From positions 2,046,001-2,110,000 of the forward strand of contig NZ_CP107917.1 in the NCBI RefSeq assembly GCF_036014175.1: 64,000 nucleotides of DNA, written 5' to 3'. Below the pieces are notes generated by a model. The model saw only the letters and a list, made by a program, of their open reading frames with translations, was not told where the DNA came from and ran no database searches. The DNA comes from Streptomyces sp. NBC_00443 (GTDB lineage Bacteria > Actinomycetota > Actinomycetes > Streptomycetales > Streptomycetaceae). The translations under genes were made by a program, and so were the position numbers. This document shows positions 18,314-26,899 of this stretch, in pieces; within the stretch, counting starts at the first letter, position 1; every line of letters starts with the position of its first letter.

Positions 18314-19237
18314 CTAGAACTCGATCCGCTCACGCCGCGCGAAGCGCAGGGTGAGCACTGCGAACGTCATGGTGACGATGAGCATCGCGACGCCCATCGC
18401 GGACGCGTAGCCGAACTGGCTGTCGCGGAACGCCGTCAGATACAGGCGCAGCGGCATGACGTCCGTGGCTCCGTCGGGGCCGCCCATGTTGACCGACATG
18501 ATCTGCACCAGGGCGAAGCCGTCCAGGGCGATGATGCCCATGTACACCCAGCCGGTCTGCACGGTGTCCCACAGCAGCGGCAGGGTGATCCTGAAGAAGG
18601 TGGGGAAGCGGCCCGCGCCGTCGAGCAGCGCCGCCTCGTAGATGTCCCGGGGGATGGACGCCATCGCCGCCGAGAACAGCACGACGTAGAAGCCGACGTG
18701 GGACCAGATCATCACCGCCATGATGCACAGCAGGGCGAGGCTCTTCTCGCCCAGCCAGGCGTTCTGCCAGCCGTCCAGTCCGACCGCGCCCAGCAGGGAG
18801 TTGAGCATGCCGTCCTGCGGGTCCGGGTTGTAGATGTTGAACCAGATGACGGCGATGATGGTGATGGAAATGACCTGCGGGAAGAAGAAGACGAAACGGT
18901 AGAACTTCGATCCGGCGACACCGGTGATGACTTCGTTCTTACGTCGCTTTCCGCCGACATTCAGCATGAAGGCGAAGAACAGGCCGAGTCCCAGCGTCAC
19001 GATCGGCACCGCGATCAGCATGTAGACGTTGTGCCACAGCGCGTTCCAGAAGTCCTCGTTGTGCCAGAGCTTTTCGAAGTTCTCGATGCCGACGAACTTC
19101 GCCGTGCCGACCAGGCCCGACCAGTCGGTCAGCGAGATCTGGAACGCCTGGACGAACGGCGAGATCACAAAGATCGCGTACACGATGACGGGCAGGGCCA
19201 GGAAGCCCACGATGAATCGGTATTTGCCGTGTTGCAT
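18314..19237 (-). CDS. ngcF: ABC transporter permease, NgcF-like
   Basis: MalF-type CUT1 permease of 307 aa. It has a short N-terminus, six helices beginning YRFIVGFLALPVIVYAIFVI, and an EAA loop IYEAALLDGAGRFPTFFRI. Like NgcF of S. olivaceoviridis and S. coelicolor it lacks the large periplasmic P2 loop of enteric MalF. ATG at 19237 follows the binding-protein gene by 51 bp. It should form the heterodimeric channel with the next gene and be energised by a shared MsiK-type ATPase, since none is encoded here. Confidence 0.88.
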   Translation of the reverse strand: MQHGKYRFIVGFLALPVIVYAIFVISPFVQAFQISLTDWSGLVGTAKFVGIENFEKLWHNEDFWNALWHNVYMLIAVPIVTLGLGLFFAFMLNVGGKRRKNEVITGVAGSKFYRFVFFFPQVISITIIAVIWFNIYNPDPQDGMLNSLLGAVGLDGWQNAWLGEKSLALLCIMAVMIWSHVGFYVVLFSAAMASIPRDIYEAALLDGAGRFPTFFRITLPLLWDTVQTGWVYMGIIALDGFALVQIMSVNMGGPDGATDVMPLRLYLTAFRDSQFGYASAMGVAMLIVTMTFAVLTLRFARRERIEF

Positions 19238-19288
19238 GGAGCTTCCCGGCCCCTTCCCCTTCGAGTGCCGTTGTGCCGGACCGGACTC

Positions 19289-20752
19289 TTACTTCTCGCG
19301 CGTGAACTTCTTCACCGAGTCGTCCTTGCGGACGGCGTCGGCGTATTCCTGCGTCTTCTTGATCCAGTCGGCCGCCTTCAGTTCACCGGTGAGCAGCTGC
19401 CCGGTGAGTCCGCCGATCTTCTCGTCGGTGAGCGAGGGGTACCACTCCTGGAGCTGGAGGCTGATGATGTTGTCGCCGGCGCCCTTGAACGCCTTGCTCG
19501 CCGAGGCCAGGCCCGGCGAGAGAGTCATGCCCTCGGTCGCGTCGACCACACAGGTGAGCGACTTGACCTTGGTGGCGAAGTTCTGCGCGTGCTTCTTGGA
19601 GAGCATGATGCGCAGCAGCTCCATGCCACCGGCCGGATTCTTGCCCTTGGCGGACACAATGTACGGCTCGCTGGGCTCGGCGCGCAGGGTGCCGTTCGGC
19701 AGCTTGTCGCCGGCGGAGCCGTCGAACAGGGCGCCGACGGACATCCCGAAGTCCTTGGGCGTGGTCGGAGCGGCCTCGTTCTCCACCCAGGAGCCGTTGG
19801 GGATGAAGACGGCCTTGCCCTTGTTCCACGCCGTCTGCGACTGAATGTGCGTCAGACCCTGGCTGCCCTGGAGGAAGTACTTCTTGGCGGCCAGCTCCTC
19901 GTAGTGCTCGACGACCTGCTTGACCGCGTCGTTGCTGGTCCAGGCGTTCGGCTCCAGGTTGTCGATGGCGATCCAGCCCTCCATGCCACCGATCTTCGCA
20001 ATCTGCGCGAACAGGTTGAAGTGGACGTAGTACGGATACTTTCCGGCATACGTCCAGGGCGCGATGCCCTTCTTCTTGATCTCGCCGCAGAGCTTGACCA
20101 TCTCGTCGAGGGTCTTGGGGTACTCCCAGCCGTTGTCGTCGAGGGCCTTCTGCGAGTACCAGGTGCCGTAGATGGTGAAGGCGTAGTAGAGCACGTCGAA
20201 GGTCTCGCCGTGCTTGCCCTTCTCGATGGTGCTCGGGTGGATGACGTCCGAGATCTTCTTGCTCGCGTCGTCCAGCGAGGGCGCGTCGAGCAGCGCCTTG
20301 AGGTCCTGGAGCTGGCCCTGCGTGGACAGCTTGTTCATGTCCAGGTGGTCGGCGCCGGAGTTGTCGATGACGTCCGGCGGGTTGCCGCCGGCGAAGCGCG
20401 GGGTCAGCTTCGGGCCGACCTGCTGGGTGCCGGTGTGCTTGACCTCGGCCTTGTACTTCGACTTGTAGTCGGCCTCGGCGTCCTTGGCGTACTGGTCACC
20501 AAGGCCGCCCTTGAAGATGAACGCCTCCAGCGCGGTGCCCTGCTTCACCCCGAGGGGGTTGGTGGCGGACTTCGCGCCGCCCGGGGCCTTGCTCTCCTCG
20601 TCGCTGCCGCCCCCGCCGGTGGCACACGCGGAGAGGAAACTCATCGTCGGTACGGAGATCAGACCGAGGGCGGCGGACCGCTTGATCAGATCACGGCGCC
20701 CCACACTTGCGGAGCCGTTGTTCTCGGGGTTCTCGGCGGAAGTGGATCCCAT
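19289..20752 (-). CDS. ngcE: carbohydrate-binding lipoprotein, NgcE-like
   Basis: Type II extracellular solute-binding protein of about 487 aa. The N-terminus has both a twin-arginine motif (GRRDLIKRSAALG) and a lipobox (SFLSACATGG), so it is probably a Tat-exported lipoprotein. The mature part is a CUT1 sugar-binding fold (SSP: FPNGSWVENEAAPTTPKDFG near the hinge). NgcE from Streptomyces binds N-acetylglucosamine and/or N,N'-diacetylchitobiose. ATG at 20752 has GCGAGG at 8 bases; a TTG at 20758 is also in frame. It is first in the operon, 110 bp downstream of a DasR-like operator. Confidence 0.88.
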   Translation of the reverse strand: MGSTSAENPENNGSASVGRRDLIKRSAALGLISVPTMSFLSACATGGGGSDEESKAPGGAKSATNPLGVKQGTALEAFIFKGGLGDQYAKDAEADYKSKYKAEVKHTGTQQVGPKLTPRFAGGNPPDVIDNSGADHLDMNKLSTQGQLQDLKALLDAPSLDDASKKISDVIHPSTIEKGKHGETFDVLYYAFTIYGTWYSQKALDDNGWEYPKTLDEMVKLCGEIKKKGIAPWTYAGKYPYYVHFNLFAQIAKIGGMEGWIAIDNLEPNAWTSNDAVKQVVEHYEELAAKKYFLQGSQGLTHIQSQTAWNKGKAVFIPNGSWVENEAAPTTPKDFGMSVGALFDGSAGDKLPNGTLRAEPSEPYIVSAKGKNPAGGMELLRIMLSKKHAQNFATKVKSLTCVVDATEGMTLSPGLASASKAFKGAGDNIISLQLQEWYPSLTDEKIGGLTGQLLTGELKAADWIKKTQEYADAVRKDDSVKKFTREK

Positions 20753-20862
20753 GCTCAAGTCCTCGCCTTCTCCAGGACTCAGGCGGTGAACCGGATCCTC
20801 CCCGGCACCGCGGTCGGGTCACGCTGGGTTGTGCAGGAAGTGCGGAATCATGTGAAGTGCCG

Positions 20863-20878
20863 ACAGGTATAGTCCACT
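20863..20878. promoter_or_regulatory. DasR-responsive element (dre) upstream of ngcE
   Basis: ACAGGTATAGTCCACT matches 13 of 16 positions of the consensus A(C/G)TGGTCTAGACCA(C/G)T bound by the GntR-family regulator DasR. It lies 110 bp before ngcE and about 230 bp before the divergent GH92 gene. DasR represses amino-sugar and chitin uptake genes and is released by GlcN-6-P, which fits an NgcEFG importer. Confidence 0.7.
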
Positions 20879-21069
20879 TTCCGCCAGCGGAGCAAGATCG
20901 AATGCAAGGTTGGCCGATGGTCTTTTCCGAGTTGAGACCTCGCAGAAATATGAGCGGCCTGTGCGCAGCTTGCCCGGAATAATCCGCGACATAGGCCCCG
21001 TATGCCGCACCCAACACCCTTGACAATACCCGGCACTTGAGCCACAACTGATCCTTGCGCAGCGAAGTT

Positions 21070-21081
21070 GACAACGTTGTC
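21070..21081. promoter_or_regulatory. LacI-type operator upstream of the first GH92 gene
   Basis: GACAACGTTGTC is a perfect 12-bp palindrome with the central CG of LacI/GalR-family operators, 25 bp before the GH92 start and so able to block transcription. The same 12 bases occur upstream of the second GH92 gene (37781-37792). No LacI-type gene lies in the window. Confidence 0.65.
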
Positions 21082-21106
21082 CCGTGCGCAGGGAGGGTAC
21101 CGGCTT

Positions 21107-24100
21107 ATGCAGCAGAGAGCTCGGCACAGATGGGGTACGGCGGTCGTGTCGGCGACCGCCTTTGCTTTGACCGTGGGCTCGCAGGGTGTGGCGGTCGCCC
21201 TGCCCGAGGCCCCCGCGACGGCCGACCGGAGCTTCGCCTCCTCGTTCGAGGCGGACGATCCGGCACCCGACTGGCTCAATACCGTCGACACCGCCCCGGA
21301 CGGCGGCAAGCGCGCCTCGGGCGTCGACGGCGGCTACAGCAGCGGCATTCCGGGCAATGTGACGGACCACGTCACGGACGTCCGGGCCAGCGGCGAGAAC
21401 ACCGGCGGCGGCGAGGTCAAGGAGAACCTCTCCGACGGGGAGTCGAGCAGCAAGTGGCTGGTCTTCGCATCCACCGGGTGGGTGGAGTTCGACCTCGACA
21501 AGCCGATGAAAATCGCGAAATACGCGCTCACCTCGGCCAACGACTACGCCGAACGTGACCCGCGGGACTGGACCCTCAAGGGCTCCACGGACGGCAAGGA
21601 CTGGAAGACCCTCGACACCCGCTCCGGCGAGACGTTCGACGAACGGTTCCAGACAAAGACGTACGACCTCTCGGAACCGGCCGAATACCAGCACTTCCGG
21701 CTGGAAATCACCCAGAACAACGGCGCCTCCGACGTCCTCCAGCTCGCCGACGTCCAGTTCTCCACGGGCGGCAGCGACGGCCCGGTCCCGCAGGACATGC
21801 TCTCCCTCGTCGACCGCGGCCCGAGCGGCTCCCCGACCGCGAAGGCGGGCGCCGGCTTCACCGGCAAGCGAGCGCTGCGCTACGCCGGCCGGCACACGGC
21901 GGACGGGCGGGCGTACTCGTACAACAAGGTCTACGACGTGGACGTGGCCGTCGGCCGCGACACCCGGCTGTCGTACCGCGTCTTCCCGTCGATGGCGGAC
22001 GGCGACCGCGACTACGACGCCACGAACGTCTCGGTCGACCTGGCCTTCACCGACGGCACCTACCTCAGCGACCTCGGCGCCACCGACCAGCACGGCTTCC
22101 CGCTCTCCCCGCGCGGCCAGGGCGCGGCCAAGGTGCTGTACGTCAACCAGTGGAACGCCGTCGCCTCGCGGATCGGGTCGGTCGCGGCGGGCCGGACGGT
22201 CGACCGGATACTCGTGGCGTACGACTCCCCCAAGGGCCCGGCGAAGTTCCGGGGCTGGCTGGACGACATCTCGTTGAAGTCCGTCGCGCCGGAGAAGCCC
22301 AAGGCCCACAAGTCGGACTACGCACTCACCACCCGCGGCACCCTCTCCAGTGGTGGCTTCTCGCGCGGCAACAACTTCCCGGCGACCGCCGTTCCGCACG
22401 GCTTCAACTTCTGGACGCCGGTGACGAACGCGGGCTCGCTGAGCTGGCTGTACGACTACGCACGTGCGAACAACGACGACAACCTGCCGACGATCCAGGC
22501 GTTCAGCGCCAGTCATGAGCCGAGCCCCTGGATGGGTGACCGGCAGACGTTCCAGGTGATGCCGTCGGCCGCCTCCGGCACCCCGGACACGGGACGCGAG
22601 GCGCGCGAGCTGGCCTTCCGGCACGAGAACGAGACCGCGCGGCCGTACTACTACGGGGTGCGGTTCGAGAACGGGCTCAAGGCGGAGATGGCGCCGACCG
22701 ACCATGCGGCGGTGCTGCGCTTCACCTACCCGGGCGACGACGCGAGCATCCTCTTCGACAACGTGACGGACCAGGCGGGGCTCACGCTCGACAAGGAGAA
22801 CGGGATCGTCACGGGCTACTCGGACGTGAAGTCCGGGCTGTCGACGGGTGCGACCCGGCTGTTCGTGTACGGCACGTTCGACAAGCCGGTGACCGAGGGT
22901 TCCTCCAGTGGAGTGAAGGGCCACCTGCGCTTCGACGCCGGGGACGACCGGACCGTCACGCTCCGTCTCGCCACCTCGCTGATCAGCATCGACCAGGCGA
23001 AGGACAATCTGCGCCAGGAGGTCGACGGCGCCTCCTTCGAGACGGTGAAGTCGCGCGCCCAGCGCCAGTGGGACAAGCTGCTCGGCAAGGTCGAGGTGGA
23101 GGGCGCGACGCAGGACCAGCTGACCACGCTGTACTCCAGCCTCTACCGGCTGTACCTGTACCCGAACTCCGGCTTCGAGAAGGTCGGTTCGAAGTACCAG
23201 TACGCGTCCCCGTTCTCCCCGATGCCGAACCCGGACACCCCGACGCACACCGGCGCGAAGATCGTGGACGGCAAGGTGTACGTCAACAACGGTTTCTGGG
23301 ACACCTACCGGACCACCTGGCCGGCGTACTCGCTCCTCACGCCGAGCCAGGCGGGCGAGATGGTCGACGGCTTCGTGCAGCAGTACAAGGACGGCGGCTG
23401 GACGTCCCGCTGGTCCTCCCCCGGCTATGCGGACCTGATGACCGGTACGTCCTCGGACGTCGCCTTCGCGGACGCCTACGTCAAGGGCGTCGACTTCGAC
23501 GCGAAGTCGGCGTACGACGCGGCCGTGAAGAACGCGACGGTCGTGCCCCCGTCCTCGGGCGTGGGCCGCAAGGGCATGGCGACCTCGCCCTTCCTCGGCT
23601 ACACGAGCACCGAGACGCACGAGGGCCTGTCGTGGGCGCTGGAGGGCTACCTCAACGACTACGGCATCGCCCGCATGGGCCAGGCGCTCTACAAGAAGAC
23701 CGGCGACAAGCGGTACAAGGAGGAGTCCGCGTACTTCCTCAACCGTGCCCAGGACTACGTCAACCTCTTCGACTCCAAGGCCGGCTTCTTCCAGGGGCGC
23801 GACGACAAGGGCGACTGGCGCGTCGAGTCCTCCAAGTACGACCCGCGCGTGTGGGGTTACGACTACACGGAGACCAACGGGTGGGGCTATGCCTTCACCG
23901 CCCCGCAGGACAGCCGGGGCCTGGCCAACCTGTACGGCGGTCGTAGCGGCCTCGGGGACAAGCTCGACGAGTACTTCGCCACCCCGGAGACGGCCTCGCC
24001 CGACTTCGTCGGCTCCTACGGCGGCGTCATCCACGAGATGACGGAGGCGCGGGACGTCCGGATGGGCATGTACGGCCACTCCAACCAGGTCGCCCACCAC

Positions 24101-24907
24101 GCGAACTACATGTACAACGCGGCCGGGCAGCCCTGGAAGGCGCAGAAGAACGTCCGCGAGGTGCTGTCCCGGCTGTACGTCGGCAGCGAGATCGGGCAGG
24201 GCTACCACGGCGACGAGGACAACGGCGAGCAGTCGGCCTGGTTCCTCTTCTCCGCGCTGGGCTTCTATCCGCTCGTGATGGGCAGTGGCGAGTACGCGAT
24301 CGGGTCGCCCCTGTTCACCAAGGCGACGGTCCAGCTGGAGAACGGCCGCAAGCTGGTCGTCAAGGCGCCGAAGAACAGCGCCCGCAATGTGTATGTGCAG
24401 GGCCTGAAGGTCAACGGCGTTCCGTGGAAGTCGACTTCGCTCCCCCACTCGCTGATCGCGAAGGGCGGCGTCCTGGAGTTCGACATGGGCCCGCGGCCCT
24501 CCACTTGGGGCACCGGCAAGAACGCCGCTCCGGTGTCGATCACCAAGGACGACGAGGTGCCGACGCCGCGGACGGACGTGCTGAAGGGTGACGGTGCGCT
24601 GTTCGACAACACGTCGGCGACGCAGGCGAGTGCCGCCTCGCTGGAGCTGCCGGTGTCCGAGCGCACCAAGGCCGTGCAGTACACCCTGACGTCACCGTCC
24701 GACCGGGCCGAGGCGCCGACCGGCTGGAAGCTCCAGGGGTCGAACGACGGCAGCACATGGCGGACTCTTGACGAGCGCTCCGGGCAGTCCTTCGCCTGGG
24801 ACCGGCAGACACGGGCGTTCTCCGTGGGGTCACCGGGTACGTACGGGAAGTACCGCCTCGTGTTCGACGGGGAGGCGGTGGTGTCGGCGGTCGAACTGCT
24901 CGCCTGA
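21107..24907 (+). CDS. secreted GH92 alpha-mannosidase with discoidin-like domains
   Basis: Exported exo-alpha-mannosidase of 1266 aa. Residues 1-40 are a Sec signal ending near ALPEAPATA. Next comes a galactose-binding-like F5/8 type C domain (about 90-225, WVEFDLDKPMKIAKYALTSA, RDWTLKGSTDGKDWKTLD). The GH92 core follows (about 420-1150: GFWDTYRTTWPAYSLLTP, YHGDEDNGEQSAWFLFSALG), and a second F5/8-like domain closes the protein (PTGWKLQGSNDGSTWRTLDE). GH92 enzymes are calcium-dependent inverting mannosidases acting on alpha-mannans and N-glycans. ATG at 21107 is chosen for GGGAGGG at 9 bases; the TTG at 21068 overlaps the operator. It probably forms an operon with the glucuronidase 20 bp downstream. 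Confidence 0.9.
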   Translation: MQQRARHRWGTAVVSATAFALTVGSQGVAVALPEAPATADRSFASSFEADDPAPDWLNTVDTAPDGGKRASGVDGGYSSGIPGNVTDHVTDVRASGENTGGGEVKENLSDGESSSKWLVFASTGWVEFDLDKPMKIAKYALTSANDYAERDPRDWTLKGSTDGKDWKTLDTRSGETFDERFQTKTYDLSEPAEYQHFRLEITQNNGASDVLQLADVQFSTGGSDGPVPQDMLSLVDRGPSGSPTAKAGAGFTGKRALRYAGRHTADGRAYSYNKVYDVDVAVGRDTRLSYRVFPSMADGDRDYDATNVSVDLAFTDGTYLSDLGATDQHGFPLSPRGQGAAKVLYVNQWNAVASRIGSVAAGRTVDRILVAYDSPKGPAKFRGWLDDISLKSVAPEKPKAHKSDYALTTRGTLSSGGFSRGNNFPATAVPHGFNFWTPVTNAGSLSWLYDYARANNDDNLPTIQAFSASHEPSPWMGDRQTFQVMPSAASGTPDTGREARELAFRHENETARPYYYGVRFENGLKAEMAPTDHAAVLRFTYPGDDASILFDNVTDQAGLTLDKENGIVTGYSDVKSGLSTGATRLFVYGTFDKPVTEGSSSGVKGHLRFDAGDDRTVTLRLATSLISIDQAKDNLRQEVDGASFETVKSRAQRQWDKLLGKVEVEGATQDQLTTLYSSLYRLYLYPNSGFEKVGSKYQYASPFSPMPNPDTPTHTGAKIVDGKVYVNNGFWDTYRTTWPAYSLLTPSQAGEMVDGFVQQYKDGGWTSRWSSPGYADLMTGTSSDVAFADAYVKGVDFDAKSAYDAAVKNATVVPPSSGVGRKGMATSPFLGYTSTETHEGLSWALEGYLNDYGIARMGQALYKKTGDKRYKEESAYFLNRAQDYVNLFDSKAGFFQGRDDKGDWRVESSKYDPRVWGYDYTETNGWGYAFTAPQDSRGLANLYGGRSGLGDKLDEYFATPETASPDFVGSYGGVIHEMTEARDVRMGMYGHSNQVAHHANYMYNAAGQPWKAQKNVREVLSRLYVGSEIGQGYHGDEDNGEQSAWFLFSALGFYPLVMGSGEYAIGSPLFTKATVQLENGRKLVVKAPKNSARNVYVQGLKVNGVPWKSTSLPHSLIAKGGVLEFDMGPRPSTWGTGKNAAPVSITKDDEVPTPRTDVLKGDGALFDNTSATQASAASLELPVSERTKAVQYTLTSPSDRAEAPTGWKLQGSNDGSTWRTLDERSGQSFAWDRQTRAFSVGSPGTYGKYRLVFDGEAVVSAVELLA

Positions 24908-24927
24908 GCAGGCGCATTGGGGGTCTC

Positions 24928-26899
24928 ATGCAGGGTGTCGATCCGGCCTGGCTGCCGGACGAGGCGTTCCGGCCGATCGGCACCCGGCGGACGCTGATCC
25001 GCGGCTCGGGTCCGCTCGTGGACACGGTCCACGGAGAGGTGGCGGAGGCCTGCGGACGGTTCGGGGAAGCGTCTCGCGCGACAGCGCGGCGTCCCCCGAA
25101 CCCGGCCCCTACGACCTGGTGCTGGAACTGACCGGCACCGAGGGCGGCGAGACCTACACCTTCGGACGCGGTGACGGCCCTACGACCGTCACCGCGTCCG
25201 GCGGTTCCGGGCTGCTGTACGGCCTCTTCCATGTCGTGCGGCTCGGGGAGGCCGCGTTCCGCGGCGATCGTCGACGCGAGCAGCACGCACCGGCGTCGGC
25301 ACTACGGATGCTCGACCACTGGGACAACGTCGCCGTCCACCCGGTGATGGGTCAGGTGGAGCGCGGGTACGCCGGCGGGTCGCTGTTCTGGGCGGACGGC
25401 CGGGCGCGCGGTGAGCTGCTGGAGCGGGTGCGGGCGTACGGCAGGCTACTGGCGGCGTGCGGGATCAACGCCGTGGCGGTGAACAACGTCAACGTGCACG
25501 AGGCCGAGGCGCATCTCCTCACGGACCGGATCGGTGAAGTCGCCGAGATCGCGGGCGTGTTGCGGCCGTACGGCATCCGCACCCATCTGTCGGTCAGCTT
25601 CGCCGCGCCGCTGGTGCTCGGTGGACTGCCCACCGCCGATCCGCTGGAGAAGGCGGTGCGGGCGTGGTGGGCCGAGGCGACTGCGCGGGTGTACGAGGCG
25701 ATCCCCGACTTCGGCGGGTACGTCGTGAAAGCCGACTCCGAGGGGCAGCCGGGGCCGTTCGCGTACGGCCGCAGCCACGCCGACGGCGCGAACATGCTGG
25801 CCGCCGCGCTGGAACCGTACGGCGGCACGGTGCACTGGCGCGCGTTCGTCTACGACCACCGCCAGGACTGGCGGGACCGGACGACGGACCGGGCGCGGGC
25901 GGCGTACGACCATTTCGTGCCGCTGGACGGGCAGTTCGCCGGCAACGCCGTGCTCCAGGTGAAGCACGGGCCGATGGACTTCCAGGTGCGCGAGCCCGTC
26001 TCCCCCTCCTCGGCGCGATGCCACGCACCCGGCTCGCGGTGGAGGTGCAGGCCACGCAGGAGTACACCGGTCAGCAGCGGCATGTGTGCTGGCTCGGGCC
26101 GATGTGGAGCCATGTGCTGCGATTCCGGCCCGACGGGGTGCCGGTGGCGGACCTGGCCGACGCGATGGTCGCCGTGTCCAACGTCGGCGACGACCCGTTC
26201 TGGACCGGGCACCCGCTGGCCCAGGCGAACCTGTACACCTTCGGGCGGCTGGCCTGGCAGCCGGACGCGAATCCCTACCGGCTCCTGGACGAGTGGATCA
26301 ATCTGACCTTCACGCCCGGGGAGGCGGAGGAAAACGCGCGGCTGGAGGCCGGGGTGCATGCCTTGCTTGCCCGCTCCTGGGAGACGTACGAGAAGTACAC
26401 CGCCCCGCTCGGGGTGGGCTGGATGGTGCAGCCCGGCCACCACTACGGCCCGAGCGTCGACGGCTACGAGTACAGCCCCTGGGGCACCTACCACTTCGCC
26501 GACCGCGACGGGATCGGCGTCGACCGCAGCGTGGCGAGCGGCACCGGGTACGCGGGGCAGTACGCCAAGGCGTGGGCCGAGGTGTACGAGTCGCCGGACA
26601 CCTGCCCCGACGAGCTGTTGCTGTTCTTCCACCACGTGGCGTACGGGCATGTGCTTCGGAGCGGAAAGACGGTGATCCAGCACATATACGACACGCACTT
26701 TGAGGGCGTGGAAGAGGTGGAGGAGGCCCGTGCGGTGTGGGCCTCACTCACCGGGTCCGTCGATCCGGCGCGCCACACGCGGGTGACGGAGTTGTTCGAG
26801 GAGCAGCTCCGCAGCGCCCGCGAGTGGCGCGATCAGGTCAACAGCTACTTCCTGCGTAAGTCGGGTGTGCCCGACGCACATGGGCGCCGGATCTACTGA
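24928..26899 (+). pseudogene. GH67 alpha-glucuronidase, split by two single-base deletions
   Basis: Cytoplasmic-type alpha-glucuronidase that would release 4-O-methyl-glucuronic acid from xylo-oligosaccharides. Three consecutive frames carry one continuous family sequence: 24928 to about 25066, then to about 26004, then to 26899. Diagnostic segments are VKADSEGQPGPFAYGRSHAD (general-acid region), HGPMDFQVREPVSP (catalytic Asp/Glu region), TQEYTGQQRHVCWLGPMW and VGWMVQPGHHYGPSVDGYEY. Restoring one G at 25063-25066 (GGGG) and one C at 26002-26006 (CCCCC) gives an open frame of 657 aa, close to the usual length. That makes sequencing error likelier than true decay. There is no signal peptide. 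Start ATG follows GGGGGTCTC. Its stop overlaps that of the convergent GH42 gene. Confidence 0.85.

Noticed and set aside
17411..20872. A very long open frame (over 1100 codons) on the strand opposite ngcEFG
   Set aside because: It is an antisense reflection of the strongly biased codon use of the three transporter genes. It is rich in Asp/His/Arg/Val without domains, and the minus-strand proteins are clearly real.
20819..24448. Long minus-strand open frame covering most of the first GH92 gene
   Set aside because: Composition shadow of GC-rich codons; the plus strand encodes recognisable GH92 and discoidin-like domains.
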